A DNA stretch of 64,000 nt. It comes from Roridomyces roridus (taxonomy: Eukaryota > Basidiomycota > Agaricomycetes > Agaricales > Mycenaceae). The translations under genes and the position numbers were made by a program. Shown here piece by piece: positions 20,289 to 30,013 of the stretch. Where the stretch lies: positions 62,001 to 126,000 of the forward strand of contig JARKIF010000002.1 of NCBI GenBank assembly GCA_029378245.1, given 5' to 3'. How positions within the stretch are numbered: position 1 is the stretch's first letter; each line of letters opens with the position of its first letter. Under the pieces are notes generated by a model. That model saw nothing but the letters and a program-made list of their open reading frames with translations. It ran no database searches and had not been told where the DNA came from.

Positions 20289-21764
20289 ATGGAAGCCAGA
20301 CCTTCCTACGTGCTACCCCATCCTATAACTTCCCCGGTCTCCATATCCCATCTTCTTTCATCGAACTCCGCGCCCGAAGGTCTTGAATCGCGCGTCGCCA
20401 GCGCGCACCTCGCCGAGCTCGAATCGCAGCTAGCGCCGCTCGAAAAATTCATGGCACTCTGCTCTAGCCACCATGCAGATCTTATAAAATCCATCAAGGC
20501 TCATAAATCCATTCTGTCGCCCATCCGCCGCCTCCCCAACGAGCTTCTCGCCGAGATTTTCATGCTGCTGGTCCGCGACGCGTTCCATGACTTGAACTCA
20601 GACTCTGGGCAGATATCGGAGTACCCCTGGGTTCTTGCCAGAGTCTGCAGACACTGGAATGTCGTCGCGTTGGGCACTCGGACTCTGTGGTCCTGGGTTT
20701 TTCTTGACCTGGACGTTATCGGCGACGAGCAAGAAGCAGTTGCAATGACACAGCTCTTCCACGAGCGGTCTGGAAACTCGCCGCTGACGGTCAACATTGT
20801 CGATCAAAGTGGGACAGATACAAGCGACGTTTTCAACGTTGTCCTCGCTCATGCTGAGCGATGGCAGAATTTCAGCTTGACCTTGACAGGCGGGTCGTTG
20901 CTTGCCCTCGCTTTGGACGGTATACGTGGTCGGTTGGATCCCTTGACCACCCTCCAAATCCATGCCGGGATGTCCATGGATGAAACGAGGTTCGCGCTCA
21001 TCGACTCGTTCACAACCGCGCCGAATTTGACCGCGGTCCATCTGTGGGTTTATGACAGCAATGGCAGAGGCAATTTCTGCTTTCCAATCCCCCTTCCGTG
21101 GTCACAGCTGACCTGCCTGTCCCTCCCTCTCGCTTCCAATGAGGAAGCCCTGTCAATTCTCCCGCAATTGTCGTGTATCGTCGAGCTCCAGATGGTGTTC
21201 GACGGTCGAACGGATGTTGTCCCTTCGCAAAACATCACACTTTCCTGTTTGCGTTCGCTAGAAATCAAAGAGAGGGCCTGGGACGATCCACCCTCTTCGT
21301 TCCTGCTCAACTGTTTGACCTGCCCCATCCTCAAACACCTGCTAACGGAGCGGGCAAACCCTGTCGGCGCGGCTCTCCGTTTCATCTCACGCTCCGGTTG
21401 TTCCAAAACCCTCAATTCCTTTCACATACTTCTCCATCCCATCAGCGTGGATGACACCCTTTCGCTTGTTCGCGCAATGCCACGCCTGCTCGTCCTTGGC
21501 GTTGGCGATTTCGATGATGGAGTCGCTGACAGTGAGATCGTCCAAGCACTTCACTCTCACTGGCTTTCCGTGCGCGACAACTCTGAGACCGCAAAGCTGT
21601 CTGTACAATTTATGAATGGGCAGGGTTCAGGCTCGAAAGATGGGGACTTCGGTGCTCTTTCGAAGGATGGATTTTTCATCGACATCGACGAATTCCAGGA
21701 GCTCGACTCGATTATTGACGCAAAATATTTCGATTACATGAACGTTTGGTACTTGAATCAATGA
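20289..21764 (+). CDS. F-box-like protein, array copy D (intact, intronless)
   Basis: A single exon of 491 residues from the family ATG (MEARPSYVLPHP). Order: N-terminal low-complexity and helical segment (EHLAELESQL-type, residues 35-60), F-box-like core RRLPNELLAEIFMLLVRD (about 79-97), EYPWVLARVCRHW, LWSWVFLDLD, TQLFHERSGNSPL, then LRR-like strands (SFTTAPNLTAV, LSILPQLSCIVEL, CLRSLEIK, LNCLTCPIL) and a C terminus IIDAKYF. It belongs to the intronless sub-lineage with H and I. Expected role: SCF adaptor with a variable recognition region; the target is unknown. It has the array promoter motif upstream. The Copia-bearing inverted relic E begins 300 bp downstream. Confidence 0.86.
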   Translation: MEARPSYVLPHPITSPVSISHLLSSNSAPEGLESRVASAHLAELESQLAPLEKFMALCSSHHADLIKSIKAHKSILSPIRRLPNELLAEIFMLLVRDAFHDLNSDSGQISEYPWVLARVCRHWNVVALGTRTLWSWVFLDLDVIGDEQEAVAMTQLFHERSGNSPLTVNIVDQSGTDTSDVFNVVLAHAERWQNFSLTLTGGSLLALALDGIRGRLDPLTTLQIHAGMSMDETRFALIDSFTTAPNLTAVHLWVYDSNGRGNFCFPIPLPWSQLTCLSLPLASNEEALSILPQLSCIVELQMVFDGRTDVVPSQNITLSCLRSLEIKERAWDDPPSSFLLNCLTCPILKHLLTERANPVGAALRFISRSGCSKTLNSFHILLHPISVDDTLSLVRAMPRLLVLGVGDFDDGVADSEIVQALHSHWLSVRDNSETAKLSVQFMNGQGSGSKDGDFGALSKDGFFIDIDEFQELDSIIDAKYFDYMNVWYLNQ

Positions 21765-22070
21765 ATGTAGTATGGCAGATTTCATTATCCGCACCATGTT
21801 TTCGAGCAAAACACGTTTCGCGCTAAGTAGTAATAGGGAAATAACTTTGATCGAAAGCTCGACTTGTTGAACCCGGTGAGACGTGCACGATGCAGGTGGC
21901 AGAGTGGATTTTGGTCTATTTCTCACTTGAACGGCAAAAGTTCTTGGTTCCCTACCCGATGCTGCTGGAGCTCACTGCCACTGCCACTCAGTCGCGTTGT
22001 AAACCTCAAGTCAAAAATGTATTGGATTCGTGAACGCTGGCGTTGCATAAACAAACTCACATGGACCCAG
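21765..22070. other. Spacer between copies D and E
   Basis: No gene. Small similarities to the 3' flank of copy K (a TTCGCGCTAAGTA block) suggest it is also duplicated DNA. Confidence 0.4.
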
Positions 22071-22389
22071 TTACTTGAATTTTGCGTCAATAAGCGACTC
22101 GCAAAAGAACGTGGAACAGCCGATTTTGACGAAAAGCCCATTCTTCTGGACCGTTCTCAAGAGTTCCACATCCTGAAAACCCACTCCACTCCAGTCTATG
22201 AGGCGCACATGCAGACACGAAGTCCCAGAGATCCCGCGCATGCGGAGAGGACCCAGGGATATTCTGACATGGGCCCCGAGTTCGACCGCCGATAGAATTT
22301 GTTCCGGACCACCACCGTGAAGATCTCGGCGAGCAGTTCGTTGGGGAAGCGGCAAACGGGTGATAGAAGGGATTTATGAGCTTGGATAG
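22071..22389 (-). pseudogene. F-box array copy E, 3' part, inverted
   Basis: Read on the minus strand: IQAHKSLLSPVCRFPNELL, AEIFTVVVR and SGPMSEYPWVL (F-box core of the intronless sub-lineage, closest to copy H). After an internal deletion of most of the LRR part come CLHVRLIDW, QKNGLFVKI and SLIDAKFK with a stop at 22071. Frames shift between blocks. It ends exactly at the 5-bp target duplication of the Copia element; the missing 5' part is on the other side at 26565-26756. Confidence 0.82.
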
Positions 22390-22394
22390 ATTGT

Positions 22395-22649
22395 TGTTGG
22401 CGCAGATGTATTGAGGAAGTAACTGGACGTGGTGAGACGTCCGAATTCACGCAGATAGTAGTTGTGTTCAATAAGTTGGTTAGCATAGCGTACAGAATAC
22501 AGGCCAATTTATACTACTGGGTGTACAGCCTTGTGAGTCAGTACGAATTCATAGTTGGAGTCAGTTCGACTCATAAATATCAAGCTTACTCAGAGGCTTA
22601 CTCAGACTGGCGGGTTGCCCGAGAGATGCCCGAGGCACTAATTCCAACA
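22395..22649 (-). repeat. Copia 3' LTR
   Basis: Starts TGTTGGCGCAG on the plus strand and ends CCAACA. It is the 3' LTR relative to the minus-strand polyprotein. Confidence 0.95.
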
Positions 22650-22659
22650 CTCCCCCTCA
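22650..22659 (-). promoter_or_regulatory. Copia polypurine tract
   Basis: Minus-strand TGAGGGGGAG directly abuts the 3' LTR; its TGA is the polyprotein stop codon (22657-22659). This is the expected place for plus-strand DNA priming. Confidence 0.7.
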
Positions 22660-25600
22660 AGCCGCCAGTAGTCCCATTTCCTGCGTGAACTTCTCATGCT
22701 TGATACGAGGCAAAGCCTTCGTGAAAATGTCTGCAAGCATATCTGCAGTGGGGCAATATTCAACGTGTACGATTCCGCGTTCAATCTTCTCTCGAATAAA
22801 ATGGTTCTCGATGTCGAAGTGTTTCGAGCGAGCGTGATGTTGCGGATCGTGCGCAATAGTAATGGCGGATTGATTGTCGGAGTATATGAGGGTAGGTTGG
22901 TCGTTTCCTCCGATTCCGAGTTCTTGGAACAAATAACGAAGCCAGATTGCTTGTCGAGTTGCAGCGGTAAGAGCCGAATATTCCGCTTCGGCGGTGCTGA
23001 GTGCAACGGTCGGTTGTTTCTTGGAGTGCCATGCGATGGGTCCTCCTCCGAGCATGTAAACGTGTCCCGAGACTGACTTTCGGTCGTCGGGGTTGGAAGC
23101 AAAGTCGGCGTCGCTAAACGCTCCGTGTGTCGTCATGACAGGTGTGGCCGTGCCGGTGATCGGGCCGTAAGTGATTCGCAGGTGACGCGTCCCTTTCAAG
23201 TAGCGGAAGACTCTCTTCATCGCCGTCCAGTGTGCTGGGCCAGGGTTAGCGGCATACGCGCCAAGTCTCGCAACTGCGAATGCGATATCTGGGCGACTTA
23301 TCGTGGCTGGCCAGATCAACGATCCCATGTGCTCGGCGTAGCTGCGGCCTTGCTCATCCGTCGTCTGTCCGGATTTCTCGAATTTCTCGAGTACGACGTT
23401 GGGGTCCATCGGCGTGGTGACTGGGGACATGTTCTCGTACCCAAAGCGCTTCAAAATCCCGTCGATATAATGTTCTTGGGAGATCTGGATGGTGCGTGCT
23501 TGTCTGTCACGGTAGATTTCGATGCCGATTAATTTCTTAGGTTCCCCGATGTCGTTGATCTCTACTTCCTGCTTCAACGCGGTCTCAACGGCACTGAGCA
23601 TCGTTGGGTTATTGCTGAAGAGCAGCAAGTCGTCTACCCATACGGTAATAACGACGAATTTATCCTTGAATCGTCGCATATAGACGCCGTGGTCGACTTC
23701 AATTCGTTCGAAGCCTAGGTTGGTGAGTAGGGTGTGCAGTTTGCGATTCCATTCGCGGCCTGACTGCTTGAGGCCATATAGCGTCTTTTTGAGTCGGCAG
23801 ACGCGGCCAGATCCGTCTTCGTAGCCTGGCGGCTGAGCCATATATATTTCCTCGGGGAGATCGCCATTGAGGTAAGCTCCTTTGACATCAAGTTGCTTCA
23901 TCTCTAAATCTTCGATAGCGGCGACGGCTAATAGCGCTCTGAGGGACTCAAGGCGTACGACGGGAGAAAAGGTGTCGAAGTAATCCATGCCGGGGATCTG
24001 TGAGTATCCCTTCGCGACGAGTCTGGCCTTGTACTTGACGATCTGACCTTTCTGGTCGGTTTTCAAGTCAAATACCCATTTACATCCAACAGGCTTGCGG
24101 TCCTTGGGGCAATCTTCGAGCTCCCAGGTACCCATGCGACTCAACGTGCCGAGTTCGGTGTTGATCGCACTTTCCCATTCAGGCCATTTCGGCGACTCTC
24201 GCGCTTCGCGCACACTTCGGGGTATGTCGATTCCAGTTGTAACTTCCCCCACTGATGCTTGATGTGCATAGTGCGCTCCGTGTTCAATTGACTCCTCTTC
24301 AGCACGTTCTGCCACGCCATTCTGTGACTGTGAGTACGGAGCAGTGGTTTGAATCTCGATGCCTTTCTTGGCGAGCGCTGCTTTTAATTCCGCATTCACG
24401 AACTCACGGCCTTCGTCCACACGAATCCATTTAGGTTTGCAGTTGAACTGCCGTTCCAACCACTCGATATGGTTGATAACCTTCTGCTTTGCTTCGTCTT
24501 TCGACTTCAAAAACAGAATTGTGATTCGGTGAGTCTTGTCGTCGGTGAAGGAGATATAATAGTAATTCCCCTCAGTTGACTTTGTACGAGCCGGACCCCA
24601 GAGGTCGCTGTGAGTACCATCACCACGTTGTTCGGACCGATTTGAGGATTTCTTGGGAAAAGGTTTGCGATGCATCTTGGACTTGATACAAGTTTCACAC
24701 TGGCCAAGCGGAGTGCTGTCGGGATTAATGGTGAGTCCATCCACACCTCCCTTCTTTACGAGCAACTCCAACGTCGAGTTAGACACATGTCCGTAGCGTT
24801 TATGCCAGGACTGCCAGGAGTTCGAGTCATTTGACTCGGCAATATTTGCCTGGTTTACCGGCTTCGCTTTCACGTCGAGCCAGTAAAGTCTGTGTCGTTT
24901 ATGCCCCTGGAGCGCTACAGCCCCAGTTTTATCCAGAATTTCAACCTTTCCGTTCTTGAAATTTGAACTGCCTCCGACGTCATCAGCGCGGGAGACCGAG
25001 AATAGGTTGTTAACTGCGTCTGGTGCGTACAAAGTGTTGTGGAGAGTGATCATATTTGATTTCCCATCTGTAGTCTCGAGGATCACTGTGCCTTTGCCCA
25101 GTGCCTTCACTTTGTTATTTGCTAGACCAGTAATCGTCTCGCCATCAACAGGCGTATAATTCTGGAACAGGGCGAGATTGTTGGCAATGTGAGTTGAGCA
25201 ACCTGAATCAGCCAACCAAGCGTCCTGCATTGGACGCGAATCGGAATGGGCATATCCCATGAATCCATAATGGTTGCTGTCTGGAGTTTCAGTTGCGCTA
25301 ACATTTGCGGCGTGCTTACCCTTTGTTCCCTTCTCAGACTTCTTCTTCCAGTGAGCTGGATATTGGCCCTCCTTTCCACCTCCTTTCGCAAAACAATCCT
25401 TCGCGCGGTGGCCGGGCTTTTGACAGTTGAAGCAAGTCTCCTCCGAACTACTCTGGTCTTTACGAGAGAACATTGCCGATGATCCTCCAGATTCAGCGGC
25501 CTTCTCCTTGCGCCTGCGATCTTCATCAAGAATCAATGAAATCAACTCAAGAGAAGTCATAAGCGGCGGAGAAACAGGCAAGGGACTACCGGTACTTGAC

Positions 25601-26169
25601 TGTGCAGCAGCAGCAGCCTTCTGGTTCAAATTCTTGGTTGCCAAATGAGACGAGGTAAATTGATCCCAAGTTTCTGGGAGGGACGTGATCAATGCCATGA
25701 TAAAATCTTCGTCCTTCACCTCATCGCCCATAGCCAGAAGATGATCCTTGACAGTACGCATCTCTTTGATGTGCTCGGTAATATCGGTCCCTTCATCAGC
25801 AATCGTTCGATACAATCGCCGCCTGTAAGACATATGACCCAAGGTTCCTTGGGACTCCTTAACCATCCGAATCTGACTCCACATTTCAGCGGCAGTCGAC
25901 GCTCCCGAGATATGCACCATCTGGGAATCCCCCAGAGCCAGCTCAATCTGGCTTTGTGCCTTTCCGTCCGCTTTCACCCAAGCCTTAATTGCCTTCGTTT
26001 CGTCGGCGGTAGGCGCAGAGGGGTTGGTGGGTACGGGCTTGAACTCAGTGCCATCGGCGTACTCGAGCAGATCTCTGTCTCGGAGTATAGCAAGAATGCG
26101 ACGTTTCCAAGCCAGGTAGTTGTCGTCGGTCAGTAGTTCAATTCGATGCGAGGACGTTTCGGGTGCCAT
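22657..26169 (-). CDS. Copia Gag-Pol polyprotein with shortened integrase
   Basis: One open frame of 1170 residues. Gag (UBN2-like) comes first; the zinc knuckle CFNCQKPGHRAKDC is near residues 245-258, the protease active site DSGCS near 320, and the GAG-pre-integrase HKRYGHVS block near 455. The integrase core has D (THSDLW), D (RVDEGREF) and E (NGVAE), with exactly 35 residues between the last two. RT begins at WVFDLK (about 698) with VWVDDLL (about 843) as active site, and the RNase H region (DADFASN...STAEAEY) ends the protein. Directly after NGVAER the sequence goes to the linker before RT. The rest of the integrase and the following hinge, normally some 200 residues, are missing without a frameshift. 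Transposition would then need integrase supplied from elsewhere. Confidence 0.93.
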   Translation of the reverse strand: MAPETSSHRIELLTDDNYLAWKRRILAILRDRDLLEYADGTEFKPVPTNPSAPTADETKAIKAWVKADGKAQSQIELALGDSQMVHISGASTAAEMWSQIRMVKESQGTLGHMSYRRRLYRTIADEGTDITEHIKEMRTVKDHLLAMGDEVKDEDFIMALITSLPETWDQFTSSHLATKNLNQKAAAAAQSSTGSPLPVSPPLMTSLELISLILDEDRRRKEKAAESGGSSAMFSRKDQSSSEETCFNCQKPGHRAKDCFAKGGGKEGQYPAHWKKKSEKGTKGKHAANVSATETPDSNHYGFMGYAHSDSRPMQDAWLADSGCSTHIANNLALFQNYTPVDGETITGLANNKVKALGKGTVILETTDGKSNMITLHNTLYAPDAVNNLFSVSRADDVGGSSNFKNGKVEILDKTGAVALQGHKRHRLYWLDVKAKPVNQANIAESNDSNSWQSWHKRYGHVSNSTLELLVKKGGVDGLTINPDSTPLGQCETCIKSKMHRKPFPKKSSNRSEQRGDGTHSDLWGPARTKSTEGNYYYISFTDDKTHRITILFLKSKDEAKQKVINHIEWLERQFNCKPKWIRVDEGREFVNAELKAALAKKGIEIQTTAPYSQSQNGVAERAEEESIEHGAHYAHQASVGEVTTGIDIPRSVREARESPKWPEWESAINTELGTLSRMGTWELEDCPKDRKPVGCKWVFDLKTDQKGQIVKYKARLVAKGYSQIPGMDYFDTFSPVVRLESLRALLAVAAIEDLEMKQLDVKGAYLNGDLPEEIYMAQPPGYEDGSGRVCRLKKTLYGLKQSGREWNRKLHTLLTNLGFERIEVDHGVYMRRFKDKFVVITVWVDDLLLFSNNPTMLSAVETALKQEVEINDIGEPKKLIGIEIYRDRQARTIQISQEHYIDGILKRFGYENMSPVTTPMDPNVVLEKFEKSGQTTDEQGRSYAEHMGSLIWPATISRPDIAFAVARLGAYAANPGPAHWTAMKRVFRYLKGTRHLRITYGPITGTATPVMTTHGAFSDADFASNPDDRKSVSGHVYMLGGGPIAWHSKKQPTVALSTAEAEYSALTAATRQAIWLRYLFQELGIGGNDQPTLIYSDNQSAITIAHDPQHHARSKHFDIENHFIREKIERGIVHVEYCPTADMLADIFTKALPRIKHEKFTQEMGLLAA

Positions 26170-26293
26170 AGATTCAGTAACAAGATGGATAGAGATAAGC
26201 TACTAGTAGAGGGCGTAGAGAGATCTCCGGTGTATGTGTTAAAATTCGAGTTCGAGTTCTCAAGTGTGTCTGCGTGAATATAGTCAGAGGCCG

Positions 26294-26305
26294 GGGCCCA
26301 TAACC
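26294..26305 (-). promoter_or_regulatory. Copia primer-binding site (initiator-Met tRNA, internal)
   Basis: Minus-strand GGTTATGGGCCC directly follows the 5' LTR. It is complementary to the anticodon stem-loop of eukaryotic initiator tRNA-Met (GGGCCCATAACC), the half-tRNA priming mode known from Drosophila copia and yeast Ty5. Confidence 0.75.
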
Positions 26306-26559
26306 TGTTGGCGCAGATGTATTGAGGAAGTAACTGGACGTGGTGAGACGTCCGAATTCACGCAGATAGTAGTTGTGTTCAATAAGTTGGTTAGCATAGC
26401 GTACAGAATACAGGCCAATTATACTACTGGGTGTACAGCCTTGTGAGTCAGTACGAATTCATAGTTGGAGTCAGTTCGACTCATAAATATCAAGCTTACT
26501 CAGAGGCTTACTCAGACTGGCGGGTTGCCCGAGAGATGCCCGAGGTACTAATTCCAACA
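26306..26559 (-). repeat. Copia 5' LTR
   Basis: This is the 5' LTR relative to the polyprotein and carries its promoter. It differs from the other LTR by one missing T and one T for C near the inner terminus. Confidence 0.95.
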
Positions 26560-26564
26560 ATTGT

Positions 26565-26756
26565 GAATTAGCTGGAGCAGAGTTTTATGAAGTCCTCTAG
26601 CGGCGCTAGTTGTAACTCGAGCTCGGTGAGGTGCTCGCGGGCGAGGTGTGATTCAGGGGCTTCGGGAGTGGAATTCGAGTAAAGAAGATGGACAATAGAG
26701 GCCGGCGACGAGATTGGATGAGGCAGCACGTATGTAGGAAGGTCTGGCCCAATGCT
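26565..26756 (-). pseudogene. F-box array copy E, 5' part, inverted
   Basis: On the minus strand: a mutated start region (relatives have ATGGACGCC, here ATTGGGCC), then YVLPHPISSPASIVHLLYSN, HLTELELQLAPLEDF and KLCSS, ending at the Copia target duplication. It is the 5' continuation of 22071-22389. Confidence 0.8.
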
Positions 26757-27189
26757 TTGACCGCGATCTGGAGAGGCGCCGCAGGGTGAACCGGTCGATA
26801 TCAGTGACGATCAAAGATGTACTGATACTTAATTCCTTTTGTTTCGCTGCCACTCTCTTCCGTCGCGCGCGCTTGAAAGATGGACGCCAGTCCTTCATTC
26901 GGGCTCCCCTCTGCACCCGTATCTCCAGCCTCCCTCGCTCACCTCCTCGCCTCCAACTCTGCCCCTGACGCCTTGGAATCCCATATTGCGAGTGCCCACA
27001 TCGCCGAGCTCGAAAAACACAGGGTGCTTGTGGAAAAGGTGCCTAGGCTTCACATTGGAAGTCTCGCACAATTAATTGAGGCCCATACAGCCATACTGTC
27101 GCTTCTGCGTCGCCTCCCCAACGAGCTGCTAGCTGAGATTTTCAAGCTGGCGATTCGCGAAGCAATCTCTTGCATTGACCAGTACGGTG

Positions 27190-27831
27190 TAGGGATGCAC
27201 ACCGCCCGTCTACGGGTGACGGCCGTCAAATTGACGGCACGAGACGGTTACGGGCCGTCAAATTGACGGCCGTCTTTTTGACATTTGCCTGGGTCCGACG
27301 GGACGGGACAGCAAAATAGACGGGTACGGGCCGTCAAAAGACGGGTCTGGCCAGAACCTCATCGAAGCGGATTTTTAAGCGATGCAGACAAATTCTCTGC
27401 CTCCGACATGGCCTCCCGCGCTGCTCTGGCTTGAATTCAGCTTGAATTAACCTTTCACAAGGACAACTTCAGTGGCACTTCACAGATTTTGAGGATGTTT
27501 GATGTCAGACATCCCATCAATCAGCCGTAAATCAGTCTGTACAGACCAAGTACAGACTGTGTATGCAATGCCCTTGCCCACTGCACGATGACACCAGCCG
27601 TCGGATCAGGAACCGGCCTATTTGCCGCAAGGCATTGACCTGATCCGATCATCTCGGGCGCCAACCCGTCGACGGGCCGTCAATGTGACAGATTGACGGG
27701 AACGGACGGCAACGTTACCGTCCCGTACCCGTCCCGTACATCTGGTCGATCAAGGGTCTGACGGGGACGGGTACGTACCCGTGTACGGACGGCCGTCAAA
27801 CGGCTCGCGACGGGTACGGTGTGCATTCCTA
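27190..27831. mobile_element. hAT-like MITE 1 (GACGGCCGTC-rich), 642 bp
   Basis: Inverted ends TAGGGATGCACACCG / CGGTGTGCATTCCTA (one mismatch) and a perfect 8-bp target duplication GTACGGTG (27182-27189, 27832-27839). It has no coding capacity. Both sides are built from many short GACGGCCGTCA / GACGGGTACGG units in both orientations, giving strong self-complementarity. It sits in exon 1 of copy F. An 8-bp duplication and TAGGG ends are typical of hAT elements. Confidence 0.92.
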
Positions 27832-28284
27832 GTACGGTGGGCCCGATCCGTGGTCACGACCTCCCTGGACGCTCGCACGCGTCTGTAGACGCTGGGCGTC
27901 TATTGTTCTCGGTACTCGATCGCTGTGGTCTCGGATTGTTCTTAACCTAGACGCCATCGGCGTCGAGCAGGGGGCAGTGATGATGACCAAGCTTTTTCAC
28001 CGACGGTCTGAGAGCGCGCCATTGACGATCAAGATCAATGAGGGTTCCAGGAGAGGTGAAAACGGCGTTCTCGATGTCGCCCTCACGCACTGCGAACGAT
28101 GGCGGCATATGGAATTGTTTTTGTCCAGCGCGTCACCTCTGCTCTTCGAGATTGCCACCATTCACGGTTGCCTTCCCGTCCTGACCACCCTGAAAATTTA
28201 TGCCGAATTAGAGGATGTGGGTAGTCTCTTCCAAACGCCCACTATAATGTCTTAACCTGTTGTCATTCACAGGGCACGGAAAGC

Positions 28285-28791
28285 CAGTGTTGCTATTAAG
28301 GGTTAAGGGCTTAACAAATTAAGGCCTTAAGTTAAGACTAAGGGCAGGTCTTAACATTGAGCTGGACTCATCGTAAGGCCTTAATAACCCTTAACATCTG
28401 TGGCAGTGCCGGTCTCCGCAGATGTTCCGACGCTTCGGCCTCCGTGTTTGACCCATCAATATTTGATCGCTCCCATGTTAAGCCCTGATGGCAACATTTT
28501 CGAGCTCGGCAGCTCTCGGCTGCATGTTCCATTGCAACCAAGACCTTTCTGGCCTGCAAAATCACCCAAACTGAGGTGCCTCGGCTGCGGGGAGTCAAGC
28601 CCACGAACTTTGAGCCATTCATACGGTGAAATGAGCAGTTTTCACTGAGAAAATGTGGAAACCTTCGGTCACTGCGGCGGAAAATTAAGCCTTAAAATGA
28701 CCCTTAAAATGGGACCCTTATTAACCCTTAACCGATATAAAGGCCTTTGCTTCGGCAGGCACCCTTATTAAGACCCTTAATTGCAACACTG
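28285..28791. mobile_element. hAT-like MITE 2 (TTAAGGCCTTAA-rich), 507 bp
   Basis: Inverted ends CAGTGTTGCTATTAAGGG / CCCTTAATTGCAACACTG and a perfect 8-bp target duplication CGGAAAGC (28277-28284, 28792-28799). The outer parts consist of many TTAAGG/CCTTAA units. It is inserted 12 bp inside exon 2 of copy F. It is a different family from MITEs 1 and 3. Confidence 0.92.
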
Positions 28792-29452
28792 CGGAAAGCC
28801 TGGCTGAATTCCGGGATATGTTTGCCATTGCACCCAATTTGACCGCGGTCTACGTGGGCCTTGAGAACGAGGACGGTGTCCTTTATCGCTCTCCCTTTGA
28901 GCTCCCGTGGCAGCAACTGACTACATTGTCCATCGGTTTTCACGGGAACGAAGAAGCCCTTCCCGTAATTCCACTATTATCGACCATTGTCAATCTGCGG
29001 GTGCAATTCACACGCGCAGACCCCTTTCCCGCACAGAGCCCCATCACACTCCCTCACCTGCGAATGCTGGAAGTCAGGTCGGAGCACATCTCTCACCCCC
29101 AAGATGCAATTCTCGACTTCCTCGCAAGGTCCCAGTGTCAACTCAAATCCTTCCACTTCATCGAGGATGCGATAGGCGCGGACGATGCCCTGGCTCTTAT
29201 TCGTGAAATGCCATCTCTTCGCGACCTCAACCTCGGCTATTTCATGGTATCAGAGCCTCCGTCCGAACACCCCGTGTCCATCACACACGCACTTTACTCC
29301 CAATCGGGGGAAGCCCGGCTATTGCGGACGACGGCCATCCTCCTATTGACCCTGACGTTTCGTCGCTCATGGAAAACGATGGACTGTTCATCGAGATCCT
29401 GGAGCACATGTGGCAATTCGACTCATTAGTTGATGCCAAGTTCGATGTGTAG

Positions 29453-30013
29453 TACTTTGTTCAAAATGTTGCTACTTCGACGTTGTGTGCACATTCAACA
29501 TCGTATTCAATTCAACTATACGAATGAAGTTCCTTTGCAACGCGCAATCATACCATGCAACCACCAGAAGCGCTGTTCAACGACCAGGACTTTCATGACC
29601 TATTCCGCGTTGAGGCCTTTATTCGGGAACTAGCGTTAAAATAATACTCGCAGACGTGAAGACGCAATTGAGCCCAGGCTCACTTTGAATTGAATATGCA
29701 TCAGTTCTCGAGATTCAACAGAAGCTAACTCAACTCCATTTAAATTTCGATGCAGTGAACTAGAAGCAAGCGCCATGAATTCACGAAATTTGACTTGACC
29801 GGCATAGAGCTTCAACGCACCCGAAAAGAATCTACAAGATTAGGACCGCAAGGGCGAATTCGAAGATCGGGCCACTGGCGTTCGTGACCCAGAACATCAG
29901 CCATCTAGCCAACACAGAGCCAAGTAATTGAGTAATACCCGCCAGCAAGGGAGTGCACAGTGCACATGTTGTATATGAATTTTATCTACGGATAGTGGTC
30001 TAAATTAGATGTT
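29453..30013. other. Spacer after copy F
   Basis: No gene. It shares array 3'-flank blocks (AACGCGCAATCATAC, CATGACCTATTCCGCGTTGAGG) with the spacers after A, C and G, so it belongs to the duplicated unit. Confidence 0.45.

Larger units (their letters stand above)
22395..26559 (-). mobile_element. Ty1/Copia LTR retrotransposon, complete ends
   Basis: TG...CA LTRs of 255 and 254 bp (22395-22649, 26306-26559) differ at only about two positions: one indel in a T run and one C/T. A perfect 5-bp target duplication ATTGT flanks the element (22390-22394, 26560-26564). The coding strand is minus. The order of domains (gag, protease, integrase, RT, RNase H) is that of Copia. It has inserted into F-box relic E in the same orientation as the relic. 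Near-identical LTRs indicate recent insertion. Confidence 0.96.
26880..29452 (+). pseudogene. F-box array copy F, split by two MITEs
   Basis: Intron-containing sub-lineage. Coding segments: 26880-27189, 27840-28216, intron 28217-28272, 28273-28284, then 28800 onward. With one target copy of each MITE removed, the frame runs through MDASPSFGLPSAP, RRLPNELLAEIFKLAIRE, WTLARVCRRWASIVLGT, LWSRIVLNLDAIG and exon 2 (ESLAEFRDMF, NLTAVYVGLE, STIVNLRV, LPHLRMLEV). Near 29310 a further deletion shifts frame; the family C terminus (SSLMENDGLFIEI, DSLVDAKFDV, stop at 29450-29452) resumes in another frame. So even without the insertions this copy is dead. Confidence 0.85.
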
